Shown: positions 6,660-14,606 of the stretch, in pieces
Layout: every line of letters begins with the position of its first letter
Numbering within the stretch: the stretch's first letter is position 1
Source of the DNA: Treponema sp.
GTDB taxonomy: Bacteria > Spirochaetota > Spirochaetia > Treponematales > Breznakiellaceae
Assembly (NCBI GenBank): GCA_031259035.1
Contig: JAIRLZ010000243.1
Coordinates: 1-21,130 of the forward strand
Direction of reading: 5' to 3'
Length of the DNA stretch: 21,130 nt
Notes under the pieces: generated by a model
Database searches by the model: none
Told to the model about the DNA's origin: nothing
Seen by the model: the letters and a program-made list of their open reading frames with translations, nothing else
Made by a program: the position numbers and the translations under genes

Positions 6660-7029
6660 ACGCTATCATCTGTCTCCGCCTTTGACAAGGGGCATTTTAA
6701 AACTCGTAGAACCACTATCAATTTCTAAAGAAGCCATGCTACCTCACGTTTTGGGAAACCGCAAACTACCCATAGATTTCGGCTTGTCAGGCAACGAATA
6801 CGTTCATTGCGCGAATATCTTCTTAGTCTCACACTGTATATGGAATAATATGCCTCATTAGCATATATGACACGGAGACCAAGCAAAAAACCATGTTCCA
6901 ACCGAGCGGTGTTTTTCATTGCATCATCATATCAAGACTCAAAAGCCTTTTCAATAGAGCTGTTCCAAAACCCGGTTGATTTTGGACCAGCCCTTTAAAA
7001 TTTCACTAACAGCGCGGATGCGGCGCGCC
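6660..7029. other. AT-richer intergenic tract without a recognisable gene
   Basis: About 370 bases separate the U32 and ABC-F genes. A 64-codon frame on the minus strand (6725-6919) begins ATG but has no clear ribosome binding site and no recognisable motif. The tract should hold the U32 promoter, but I see no convincing -35/-10 pair. One imperfect 12-bp hairpin lies at 6959-6991. Confidence 0.5.
6959..6991. repeat. 12-bp hairpin with one mismatch, 3' of the ABC-F gene
   Basis: GCTGTTCCAAAA (6959-6970) pairs with TTTTGGACCAGC (6980-6991) except at one position. It lies about 40 bases after the ABC-F stop. The single internal mismatch recalls the closing stems of E1 and E2. It could be the transcript end, though no U-run follows in the leftward direction. 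Confidence 0.55.
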
Positions 7030-8964
7030 TCATTGTAGCGCGGCGATCTCTTCCCATTCTTTCGTCTTTTCTTCAATCCGGTATGCAATGTCCGCAAGTT
7101 TCACCTGTATTGCCCGCGCTTTCTCTCCATTGCTGTACACTTCGGGCGCGCCAAGCTCGCCCTCAAGCCGCCGCTTTTCATCCTCAAGGCTCCCGATGAC
7201 CGCAAGGGACTCCTCCTCAAGCCGGCGCAGCCGCCGCAAAGCCGCCTGCCGCCGCTTGTCCTCTTCCCGCCGCGCCTTTGCCGTTTGTCGCCGTTCTTCT
7301 TCGCGTCCCGCCGGCTCGCCTGTATTCTGACATCCAGCGTCCGGCGCCTCTTCCGCCATTTTTTCCAAATAGTACCCGTAATTCCCATAAAAGAGCCGGA
7401 CGCAGCCATTCGACATCTCCAGCGTCTTGGTGGACAACCCTTCCATAAAACCGCGGTCATGGGACACAAAGATGACGGTTCCGGTGTAAGACGCAAGGAC
7501 ATCCATCAAAATGTCCTTTGATTGAAGATCAAGATGATTGGTCGGCTCATCAAGAATAAGGAGGTTCATGGGCTTTAAAAGCATCTTGAGCAGGGCGAGA
7601 CGGCTTTTTTCACCGCCTGAAAGTACGGAAACGCTTTTGTAAACATCGTCTCCCCGAAAAAGGAAGCCGCCGAGCATGTCGCGCGCCTTGGGGACAAGCG
7701 GAGTCGGCGCTTCGGCTTCAATGTATTCCAGAACGGAAACTGAAGTGTTAAAGCTCTCCGCCGCGTCCTGCGAAAAGTAACCGACTGCTATGCCGGCCCC
7801 GTACTGTACGCGGCCTTCAAAATCCGGGTCCACGCCGGCGAGTATGCGCAGAAGCGTGGTCTTGCCCGCGCCGTTCCGCCCGACGACAACGAGTTTTTCT
7901 CCGCTATCAATGGCGAGATCGAGGTTTGAAAAAACACGGCGCGTTCCATATTGTTTGCCCAGACCCTCAACGGCAACCGCCGCCTTCCCCGCGTGAGGCG
8001 GGTCTGGAAAGCGGATGCGCATCTTCTTGAGGGATTCGGGAATTACAATCCGCTCCATCTTTTCGAGTTTTTTGACGCGCTCCTGAACCATAGCGGCTTT
8101 GCTCGCCTTGTACCTGAATCTGCGGATAAGCTCTTCCGACTTGGCGATTTCTTCCTGTTGTTCAGCGTAACGTTTCAGAAGGCTCTCAAGCTCAACCGCA
8201 CGCACGGTTTCATAGTCCGTGTAATTTCCCGCATAGCGTTTAAGGCGTCCCTGAAAAAGCTCATACACCTCGTGTATCGTAACGTCCAAAAAGTAGCGGT
8301 CATGCGATACGATAAGATAGCCGCCGTCAAATGATTGCAGCCATGATTCAAGCCAGAACCGGGCTTCTATATCAAGATAGTTGGTCGGCTCATCAAGGAG
8401 CAGAATATCCGGCGATTCAAGCAGCGTTTTGGCAAGCGCGATACGCATCTGCCAGCCGCCTGAGAATTCCTCAACAGAGCGTTTCCTGTCGTCCGGCGAA
8501 AAACCAAGCCCTTCAAGCGTCGCGGTTATCCGCTGTTCCCGTTCATAGTAGCCGGAACGCTCAACCTCCTCCCCCAGCCTGCGGTGTTCTTCAAGCAGGC
8601 TCGCGGTCCTCGCGTCGTCTTGAACAGTATCGCTCTTTTCCAATTCCCCGCCGATGGCTTCCATACGAGACAGCATATCAAGCGCCGGCTTGTATGCGCC
8701 TTCCATTTCCTCGCGGAGCGTTTTTCCGCGATGTACAATGCCCGATTGGGGGAGGTACGACACCCGGCAGCCTTTTTGGACAGCCCTGTCGCCCGAATCC
8801 GGCGCAACCTCGCCCGCAATCACCTTCATCAAAGTCGATTTTCCCGCGCCGTTTGCGCCCGCGAGCGCGGCGCGCGTACCGGAGGCAAGGTTGAGGCTTA
8901 CATCTGTAAGAATATCCCTGTCCGCGAATGCGAGGGAAATTTTGGAAAACTGTACAAACGCCAT
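7030..8964 (-). CDS. ABC-F family ATPase (ribosome-associated, duplicated ATPase domains)
   Basis: Two ABC ATPase domains lie in one chain without membrane segments, the ABC-F arrangement (Uup, EttA, YbiT, YheS). These proteins act at the ribosomal E site to rescue or tune translation. Domain 1 has GANGAGKST, FSGGWQMRIALAKTLL and LLLDEPTNYLD; domain 2 has GRNGAGKTT, LSGGEKSRLALLKMLL and LLILDEPTNHLD. A charged interdomain linker (P-site tip region) and a C-terminal coiled coil rich in Arg, Lys and Glu follow. I prefer the ATG at 8964 (MAFVQFSKISLAF); a longer frame to 9000 would begin inside the palindromic element E2. No ribosome binding site is visible before 8964. The 3' end is duplicated at 2896-3141. 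Which subfamily it belongs to is unclear. Confidence 0.93.
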   Translation of the reverse strand: MAFVQFSKISLAFADRDILTDVSLNLASGTRAALAGANGAGKSTLMKVIAGEVAPDSGDRAVQKGCRVSYLPQSGIVHRGKTLREEMEGAYKPALDMLSRMEAIGGELEKSDTVQDDARTASLLEEHRRLGEEVERSGYYEREQRITATLEGLGFSPDDRKRSVEEFSGGWQMRIALAKTLLESPDILLLDEPTNYLDIEARFWLESWLQSFDGGYLIVSHDRYFLDVTIHEVYELFQGRLKRYAGNYTDYETVRAVELESLLKRYAEQQEEIAKSEELIRRFRYKASKAAMVQERVKKLEKMERIVIPESLKKMRIRFPDPPHAGKAAVAVEGLGKQYGTRRVFSNLDLAIDSGEKLVVVGRNGAGKTTLLRILAGVDPDFEGRVQYGAGIAVGYFSQDAAESFNTSVSVLEYIEAEAPTPLVPKARDMLGGFLFRGDDVYKSVSVLSGGEKSRLALLKMLLKPMNLLILDEPTNHLDLQSKDILMDVLASYTGTVIFVSHDRGFMEGLSTKTLEMSNGCVRLFYGNYGYYLEKMAEEAPDAGCQNTGEPAGREEERRQTAKARREEDKRRQAALRRLRRLEEESLAVIGSLEDEKRRLEGELGAPEVYSNGEKARAIQVKLADIAYRIEEKTKEWEEIAALQ

Positions 8965-8978
8965 ATCAATTAGAGCTA

Positions 8979-9078
8979 AGGACCCGCGCAGAAACAACAT
9001 GACCTTTTGGTCATGTTGTTTTATTATTGCGTAAGCAATTAGAATAAAATGCCGGCATTTTATTTTTGCGCGGCTCCT
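8979..9078. repeat. Three-hairpin palindromic element E2 (inverted relative of E1)
   Basis: The ends AGGACCCGCGCA (8979-8990) and TGCGCGGCTCCT (9067-9078) pair with one mismatch. Inside are AAACAACATGACC with GGTCATGTTGTTT (8992-9021, loop TTTT), ATTGC with GCAAT (9026-9039) and AATAAAATGCC with GGCATTTTATT (9043-9064, no loop). Module order is the reverse of E1, so the element is the same in opposite orientation. It fills the gap between the lipoprotein stop (9085) and the ABC-F start (8964), and an ABC-F leader transcribed from upstream would contain all three hairpins. Confidence 0.85.
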
Positions 9079-9084
9079 AACGCT

Positions 9085-10497
9085 TCATTCTTCTATAATG
9101 AGAACTTCGTCAGCGTCATCACGCGGGGCCGCTCCGCCTTTGAAAAAGTAAACAATGGTCGGCGATGTGTCTCGCCGGACAACGGTCACCCCGTCAATGC
9201 AGCTTTTCGGGAGGTATTCGATACGCAGCCCTTGATTCTCAAAATTGTACAGGAAATCAACATCCGCCTCTCTTTCTCCATTGAATTGAAGGGTAAACGC
9301 TCCCGCATATCTATTTTCCAGCGAGGAATCCAGGTAAAGCCTCATGGCGACTCTTCCCGTACCTTGAACAGAAGCGGGAATAATATGAGGCGTAAGCAAA
9401 TCGAATCCTGACCATGAAAAGGAGCCGTTCCGGTTCAGCGCCAGGGAGCCGTAATTCGCGCTGCTGAAAAGAGGGCCTTGATTATAAATCCGCGTAAAAA
9501 GGCTGCTCCGCAGCGCGTTCTCCTGAAGGATAATGTCATCAAGATCCACAGGAAGCGCAACAAAAAGAAATGTCCGTAATGCGCCGCCGTTTTCTGTATA
9601 TTGCACCGCCAGCACATCGTCCAAACGGAGTTGCATCTGCAAAGACGCGCCGTCAAAACGCCACGCCCGCGCGCCGTTGGGCTGGATGCTAGTATAGGAG
9701 AACGTCTTGTCTATGATTTTGTCGGTTTCCAATTCTTTCAAAAAAAGGCGGGCTTTTCCGGTGTCCTGCCCCGGATAAAACCCCCAATGCTGACTGAGCA
9801 TATCCAGATCTATTTTGTTATCAGCGATCATCGCGCCGTACGATTCAGGCAGCCACGTTTTGGCAAGCGCCGCGGACAGTTCCGCATCCTCGCCCTGTTC
9901 TTCCGTAATCTGCTGTACAATATCCAGCGCCCCGCCGGAATACTCAAAAAGCCGCAGCCGGTACGAAAAACAGTATCCAATGGTTCCGTCCCGCGTGAGC
10001 GTTTGATACCAGTCGCCCGGAAGCGGCTCGCCGGTGGAACTTATGGCGGGCGTTCCCTCTATTTTAGCCAGCAGCTTGACGACTTCGCCCAGTCTAAGCC
10101 GGTATACACGGCGGGCGTTATTATCGGGTCCGTCCCGCACGGGAAGCCCGTCTTGCAGCGCCTCTCCATAGGCGACGGCAAACTGGGCGAATTCTTCCGC
10201 CCGTTTCAGAGCGGCCGATTTTGCGCCGAACACTTCCATCTGCTTGAGCGGAATTTCAAATTTATCCGGCGCATTGGAATCTCCAGCGCGGTACTCTTCG
10301 GGAATGCCCGCAACCCACGCCTGATTGATATTCGATTTTATGTACACAGGCAACACCGTCCCGGACGGAACGGCCGGATTTTCAGACGACCATAACAGGA
10401 CGCCCCACCCCGCGAGTTTGGTACAGGATGCGAAGAAAACGCACAATGCGCACAGCGCCGCTGGAAGCGTATAAAAACACGATTTATTCAAACTCAT
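9085..10497 (-). CDS. SH3-like-domain lipoprotein
   Basis: A signal peptide with the lipobox FASC predicts lipidation at Cys25 and attachment to a membrane facing the periplasm or surface. Residues about 120-190 resemble a bacterial SH3 module (VYRLRLGEVVKLLAKIEG, DWYQTLTRDGTIGYCFSYRLRLFE). The C-terminal part is beta-rich with FxLQFNGEREADVDFLY, and the protein ends DEVLIIEE. Such proteins are frequent and poorly characterised in treponemes; binding to cell-wall peptide is a family-based guess. The promoter lies six bases before the ATG, so the mRNA should be leaderless. It reads toward the ABC-F gene but is separated from it by E2. Function unassigned beyond surface lipoprotein. Confidence 0.88.
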   Translation of the reverse strand: MSLNKSCFYTLPAALCALCVFFASCTKLAGWGVLLWSSENPAVPSGTVLPVYIKSNINQAWVAGIPEEYRAGDSNAPDKFEIPLKQMEVFGAKSAALKRAEEFAQFAVAYGEALQDGLPVRDGPDNNARRVYRLRLGEVVKLLAKIEGTPAISSTGEPLPGDWYQTLTRDGTIGYCFSYRLRLFEYSGGALDIVQQITEEQGEDAELSAALAKTWLPESYGAMIADNKIDLDMLSQHWGFYPGQDTGKARLFLKELETDKIIDKTFSYTSIQPNGARAWRFDGASLQMQLRLDDVLAVQYTENGGALRTFLFVALPVDLDDIILQENALRSSLFTRIYNQGPLFSSANYGSLALNRNGSFSWSGFDLLTPHIIPASVQGTGRVAMRLYLDSSLENRYAGAFTLQFNGEREADVDFLYNFENQGLRIEYLPKSCIDGVTVVRRDTSPTIVYFFKGGAAPRDDADEVLIIEE

Positions 10498-10503
10498 GGA
10501 ATT

Positions 10504-10532
10504 ATTATACTAAAACAAGAAAGGAAACACAA
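10504..10532 (-). promoter_or_regulatory. Predicted promoter giving a leaderless mRNA for the SH3-like lipoprotein
   Basis: On the minus strand TTGTGT (10527-10532), a 17-base spacer and a perfect TATAAT (10504-10509) stand before the gene. Only six bases separate TATAAT from the ATG at 10497, so transcription should begin at or next to the start codon. There is no Shine-Dalgarno sequence. Confidence 0.7.
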
Positions 10533-10586
10533 GCCGCAAATGAAACATCGAAAATTCAGACTGTTCCCCTATTCGTTATAAGCTGA

Positions 10587-10644
10587 GGGGGCGGCGCTTC
10601 GGCGCAACGCCGTTGCAAAACCCCCTTGTGGAGAGGGGGTTTTT
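10587..10644 (+). terminator. Terminator-like hairpin in the recQ leader, with a possible antiterminator
   Basis: AAAACCCCC (10617-10625) pairs with GGGGGTTTT (10635-10643) and a T-run follows, a good rho-independent terminator for rightward transcripts and also symmetric. The upstream gene is divergent, so no coding transcript needs ending here except one started in the 10500-10610 region toward recQ. A second GGGGG at 10587-10591 could pair with CCCCC at 10621-10625 and block the terminator, flanking a GCGGCGCTTCGGCGC hairpin. This may be an attenuator for recQ. Confidence 0.55.
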
Positions 10645-10686
10645 GGAGATAAAATAGACGCATTGAGGTTAAAAACTCCGCCGCCA

Positions 10687-12558
10687 ATGCGCAAAGACAA
10701 ATTCACCATTCTCAAGGAGTATTTCGGCTATACGGAATTCCGCCCCGGTCAGGAAGCCGTCATTGACGCTATTCTCACAGGGAGGGACGCGCTTGCCGTT
10801 ATGCCCACCGGCGCCGGGAAATCCCTCTGTTACCAGATACCCGCGTTGCTGCTGGACGGGCTTACGGTGGTGATTTCTCCGCTTATTTCTCTTATGAAGG
10901 ATCAGGTCAACGCGCTCAGGGAAGCAGGCGTACCGTCAGCGTGTCTGAACAGTTCCCTTTCGCAGGAAGAATACGCGGCGACCATGAAGTTGTTGTATCG
11001 GGGCGATTGCAAAATACTCTACATCGCGCCGGAACGGCTCCTTAAAGAAAATTTTTTGCAAATCCAGCAAAAAATGCAATCCAGGGCGCAGGACGGGGAA
11101 GATTCTCAAAAAATCGCCCTCGTGGTGATTGACGAAGCGCATTGCATTTCCCAGTGGGGACACGACTTCAGACCGAGTTACCTCCACATTGCGGAATTCA
11201 TAAAAACGTTGGAGCAAAGACCCGTCACAGCCGCTTTTACGGCGACAGCTACGCAAAAAGTGAAGGAAGACATCCTGTCCATTCTGTTTTTGCAAGAGCC
11301 GTTTGTCATTACCACGGGTTTTGACCGGCAAAACCTCTATTTTGAGGTGCGGAAGCCCAAGAGCAAGAGCGCGGCGTTGCTGGACTATGTACAGCGCAAC
11401 AGAAATAAGAGCGGAGTCGTGTACTGCAACACCAGAAAAACCGTTGAAGAAGTGTGGGAGATGCTTTCGGACAGAAATTTTGCGGCCGCTCGGTACCACG
11501 CGGGGCTTGAAGACGCGGAACGGCATGAAAATCAGGACGATTTTCTCTACGACAGGAAGACCATCATGGTGGCGACCAATGCATTCGGCATGGGCATTGA
11601 CAAATCAAACGTGTCCTTTGTCATCCATTACAATATGCCGAAAAATATTGAAAGCTACTATCAGGAAGCGGGCCGGGCGGGGCGGGACGGCGAACCCGCC
11701 GAGTGCATCCTGTTTTACAGCGGGCGCGACGTGCGCATAAACGAGTTTCTCATCACTCACTCCAACGAAGAGGATGCCCCGATGGACAGGGCGCTTGTTC
11801 AGCATAATCTGGAACTGCTGAAACTCATGACATGGTACGCCACCGGAACCGATTGCCTGCGGTCGCGGCTGCTCGCCTACTTTGGCGAGAACGCGCCCTC
11901 GTTCTGCGGGAACTGCTCAAATTGCGACACGCTTTTTGAAGATGTTGACATTACGATAGAGGCGCAGAAGCTGGTGTCCTGCGTACTGCGTCTGGAACAG
12001 CGGGGCAGACGTTTCGGCAAAACCGTGATTATCGACATTGTGCGAGGCGCCAAGAATGAAAAAATTCGGAACTTTCACCTTGACACGCTCAGTACGTACG
12101 GCATTATGAAAGACGCGAGCCTCCATCGCGCGCGGCTGATCCTGGATTTTTTGATAGAACAGGGCTATCTCGCGCTGAATGCCGGTGAATTTCCCGTGGT
12201 GATCTCTTCGGAGCGTTCCGGTGAAATCGTGTTTGAACGGAAAAGCGTGGGCATGATGCTGCCGAAAGAGACGCAACCGGAAAAACCGGAGAAATTCGCC
12301 GAATTAAGTCTTCCGATACAGGAGTTTGACGAAGTTTTGTTTGAGAAATTGCGGGATTTGCGAAAAACCATCGCCCAAAAAGCGGGCATTCCGTCATATA
12401 TCGTATTTTCCGACGCCGCTTTGCGGGATATGTGCCGAAAGAAACCCGTTGACAAGCGGGAATTCCTGCGTATATCCGGCGTTGGCGAGATAAAAATGGA
12501 AAAGTACGGAGATGTGTTCACGAAGCTGATACGGGAGTATAGGGAAGCGGAGGATTAA
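10687..12558 (+). CDS. recQ: ATP-dependent DNA helicase RecQ
   Basis: RecQ unwinds DNA 3' to 5' in recombination and fork repair. The order of domains is complete: motif 0 (FRPGQEAVID), Walker A MPTGAGKS with Lys45, Walker B DEAH at 149-152 in DEAHCISQWGHDFRPSY, TATAT, then helicase motifs IV-VI (YHAGL, ATNAFGMGIDK, YYQEAGRAGRDG). The RQC zinc site is present as C-x16-C-x2-C-x2-C (DCLRSRLLAYFGENAPSFCGNCSNC), followed by the winged helix. An HRDC domain occupies the last ~80 residues (LRKTIAQKAGIPSYIVFSD, LRISGVGEIKMEKYG). An in-frame TTG at 10663 is an alternative start; neither has a good ribosome binding site, and I prefer the ATG. It is preceded by a terminator-like hairpin. Confidence 0.96.
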   Translation: MRKDKFTILKEYFGYTEFRPGQEAVIDAILTGRDALAVMPTGAGKSLCYQIPALLLDGLTVVISPLISLMKDQVNALREAGVPSACLNSSLSQEEYAATMKLLYRGDCKILYIAPERLLKENFLQIQQKMQSRAQDGEDSQKIALVVIDEAHCISQWGHDFRPSYLHIAEFIKTLEQRPVTAAFTATATQKVKEDILSILFLQEPFVITTGFDRQNLYFEVRKPKSKSAALLDYVQRNRNKSGVVYCNTRKTVEEVWEMLSDRNFAAARYHAGLEDAERHENQDDFLYDRKTIMVATNAFGMGIDKSNVSFVIHYNMPKNIESYYQEAGRAGRDGEPAECILFYSGRDVRINEFLITHSNEEDAPMDRALVQHNLELLKLMTWYATGTDCLRSRLLAYFGENAPSFCGNCSNCDTLFEDVDITIEAQKLVSCVLRLEQRGRRFGKTVIIDIVRGAKNEKIRNFHLDTLSTYGIMKDASLHRARLILDFLIEQGYLALNAGEFPVVISSERSGEIVFERKSVGMMLPKETQPEKPEKFAELSLPIQEFDEVLFEKLRDLRKTIAQKAGIPSYIVFSDAALRDMCRKKPVDKREFLRISGVGEIKMEKYGDVFTKLIREYREAED

Positions 12559-12608
12559 AACGCCGCAGGCGGCGCCAATTCATTTCAGACGGAAGCGGCA
12601 AAATCCGT

Positions 12609-12658
12609 AGAATCCGCGCAACCATACCATGTGGTCATGGTATGGTTGCGCGGTTCCT
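12609..12658. repeat. Single long hairpin E3, related to E1/E2 closing stems
   Basis: CCGCGCAACCATACCATG (12614-12631) and its exact complement (12636-12653) form a perfect 18-bp stem around TGGT. Beyond two mismatches the stem continues so that the arms read AGAATCCGCGCA and TGCGCGGTTCCT, nearly the closing stem of E2 (TGCGCGGCTCCT). It has no T-run, and lies about 50 bases after the recQ stop. It seems to be a shortened member of the same family. Confidence 0.8.
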
Positions 12659-12926
12659 GCGATAAAAGCAAGCGCGAGACGCTCTCTGGTTGAGTGGACG
12701 GTACGCCCGCTCATTCCAATTGACGCCGGTTTATCTCATGGGGCGCCGCTTCTAACGCGCATGAGGCTTGTATTGGCGGAGCGATGGCATTGCCGCGGCT
12801 TTTCACGTTCCGCGCTTTGATTTGCCCAAAGCGCGGGCGGCGCGGCGATTCATCCACCGGTACGGCCGCAGTGTTTGAAGACAGGCTTCACGCCGAAAAA
12901 TAAGCGCGTCTATCGCTCAAAAACGC
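12659..12926. other. Intergenic tract, GC-rich, no gene recognised
   Basis: No frame here carries a recognisable domain. One perfect 10-bp hairpin, CCGCGCTTTG (12810-12819) with CAAAGCGCGG (12827-12836), stands upstream of the transporter operon. A CTAACGCGC motif at 12752-12760 recalls the CCTAACGC flanks of E1 and E2. The tract may hold a regulatory region for the operon. Confidence 0.45.
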
Positions 12927-12955
12927 TTGACAAAAAGTGCGTCGCTTTATATACT
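12927..12955 (+). promoter_or_regulatory. Strong sigma-70 promoter of the transporter operon, near-leaderless
   Basis: A consensus TTGACA (12927-12932), 17 bases, and TATACT (12950-12955) lie before the first permease. The ATG is at 12967, 11 bases after the -10 box, so the mRNA leader should be about five bases, too short for a ribosome binding site; none is present. Confidence 0.8.
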
Positions 12956-12966
12956 ACTAAAAACCT

Positions 12967-13662
12967 ATGAATACTTACAATGTAGAGGTTGCGCTGTCCA
13001 GCGCGCTTGAGCCTTACATCCATTATTTCTCAAACAATACACATAAATTTATCGCCGCGATTGGCGAACATCTCCTGTTGAGCGGCGCCGCCCTGCTTGT
13101 CGCGTCCGCATTGGGCATAGTGTTAGGCGTCCTGTGCGCATATAACAAAACCGTTAATGTTGTGGCCACCGGCGTTTTTTCGGTGGCGAGGATCGTTCCT
13201 AGCCTTGCCATCCTCTTTTTATGCCTGCCGCTCATGGGAACCGGCATGAAGCCTTCGGTTGCCGCGCTTACGTTCCTCGCGTTGCCGCCCATTCTTATCA
13301 ATACGGCGGTCGCCCTCGCCTCAATTCCGGCGGCGGCGCTTGAAGCCGCGCGCGGTATGGGAATGAATGTCCCGCAAATCTTTTTCAGGATAAAGGCGCC
13401 GCTTGCGTTGCCGCTCTTCATGGCAGGCTTCAAGACGGCCGCCGTAGAAGTGATTGCGAGCGCGACGCTCGCCGCATACATAGGAGGAGGCGGGCTTGGC
13501 GTCATCATCTTCACTGGCTTGGGATTGATGAGGACTGAATTGCTGCTCATTGGCGGCGCAAGCGTTGCGTTGCTTTCATTGCTCGTTGATTTCTCGCTTG
13601 CCCTTTTGGAAAAGAGAGTTCACGTGACTCTTTTTGGCGGCGCCATACGGCATCGCTTATAA
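12967..13662 (+). CDS. OpuC/OpuB-type ABC transporter permease (first)
   Basis: This 231-residue inner-membrane protein has about five or six hydrophobic segments and the binding-protein-dependent permease motif EAARGMGMNVPQIFFRIKAPLALP, the EAA loop that contacts the ATPase. AYIGGGGLG is typical of the glycine betaine/carnitine/choline branch (OpuBB, OpuCB, YehW/Y). It opens the operon and starts nearly leaderless. The partner permease is at 16338-16970, with the binding protein and ATPase between. Substrate cannot be assigned from the permease. Confidence 0.93.
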   Translation: MNTYNVEVALSSALEPYIHYFSNNTHKFIAAIGEHLLLSGAALLVASALGIVLGVLCAYNKTVNVVATGVFSVARIVPSLAILFLCLPLMGTGMKPSVAALTFLALPPILINTAVALASIPAAALEAARGMGMNVPQIFFRIKAPLALPLFMAGFKTAAVEVIASATLAAYIGGGGLGVIIFTGLGLMRTELLLIGGASVALLSLLVDFSLALLEKRVHVTLFGGAIRHRL

Positions 13663-13718
13663 CGCCGTTTTCAAAACATCGAATTTTGAAACGGTCCAGC
13701 ATTGTAAAGGAGTTCTTT

Positions 13719-14606
13719 ATGAAAAAGACCCACAGAATTGGCTTCATTTTCGTTGTGTTAGCGATTGCAACGCTCTTGATAGGTTCTTGCTCGAAAAAAT
13801 CAAGCGCGGCGGTACGAATCGGCTCTAAAAATTTCACCGAAAATATACTTTTAGCCGAATTGTACTCGCTTGCGTTGGAAGACGCCGGAATTAAAGTGGA
13901 GCGTAAATTCGATTTGGCAAGCTCCGTTGTCCACACGGCGCTGGTAAACAACGAAATCGATCTCTACCCTGAATATACCGGCACCGGTTTGCTCGCCGTA
14001 TTAAAACTGCCATTAATCACCGACCCGCAGGAAGTCTACAATACCGTAAAAGCGGAATATGAAAAACAGTTCAATGTAATCTGGCTTAATTACGCCAAGG
14101 CGAACGACGGGCAGGGCATTGTAGTGACAAAGACAGCTTCCGATGCATACGGAATACGGACCATTTCCGATTTGCAAAAAAACGCGGAAAACATCCGCTT
14201 TGCGTCTCAGGGCGAGTTTGACGAGCGGGAAGACGGCATCCCGGGTTTGGCGAAAGCGTACGGGCCGTTTAATTGGAAATCAAGCGTGGTTTACTCGGAC
14301 GCGCTGAAATATCAGGTGTTGTCGTCTGGTGAAGCTGACGCGGCGCCCGCATATACAACCGAAGGGGCGCTGACGGATCCGGCGTTTGTGTTGCTTGAAG
14401 ACGATAAATACGTGTGGCCGCCTTACAATATAGCGCCGGTTGTCCGCCGTGAAATTTTAGACGCCTACCCTGCAATCGCGAATGTGTTGAACAACGTTGA
14501 CGCGAACATAGACACCCCAACTATAACGCGGCTTAACGCCCAGGTGGATATTGACAAGCGCGAATACGCCGATGTGGCGAAAGATTTTTTTAATTCAATA
14601 AAATGA
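13719..14606 (+). CDS. Substrate-binding lipoprotein of the OpuC/OsmF type
   Basis: The protein (295 residues) has a signal peptide ending LIGSC, predicting lipidation at Cys24. The mature N-terminus VRIGSKNFTENILLAELYSLALEDAGIKVE and DLYPEYTGTG are hallmarks of the family that binds glycine betaine, choline, carnitine or ergothioneine (OpuBC, OpuCC, OsmF, EgtU binding domain). AAPAYTTEG and PPYNIAPVVRREIL fit the second lobe. GGAG (AAAGGAG) lies six bases before the ATG; an upstream in-frame ATG at 13686 has no such site and would spoil the signal peptide. Its stop overlaps the next start by four bases (ATGA). Confidence 0.94.
   Translation: MKKTHRIGFIFVVLAIATLLIGSCSKKSSAAVRIGSKNFTENILLAELYSLALEDAGIKVERKFDLASSVVHTALVNNEIDLYPEYTGTGLLAVLKLPLITDPQEVYNTVKAEYEKQFNVIWLNYAKANDGQGIVVTKTASDAYGIRTISDLQKNAENIRFASQGEFDEREDGIPGLAKAYGPFNWKSSVVYSDALKYQVLSSGEADAAPAYTTEGALTDPAFVLLEDDKYVWPPYNIAPVVRREILDAYPAIANVLNNVDANIDTPTITRLNAQVDIDKREYADVAKDFFNSIK

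Noticed and set aside
6725..6919. 64-codon minus-strand frame between the U32 and ABC-F genes
   Set aside because: No ribosome binding site, no recognisable motif, and neighbouring frames are equally plausible as relics.
8965..9000. Longer start for the ABC-F protein
   Set aside because: The extra 12 codons fall in and next to the palindromic element E2 and the family N-terminus begins with the Met at 8964.
12629..12820. 63-codon plus-strand frame downstream of recQ
   Set aside because: It begins inside the E3 hairpin and has no ribosome binding site or protein-like pattern.
12559..12966. A riboswitch or tRNA upstream of the transporter operon
   Set aside because: The promoter lies only 11 bases before the start codon, so no leader RNA exists to hold a riboswitch, and no cloverleaf could be built.
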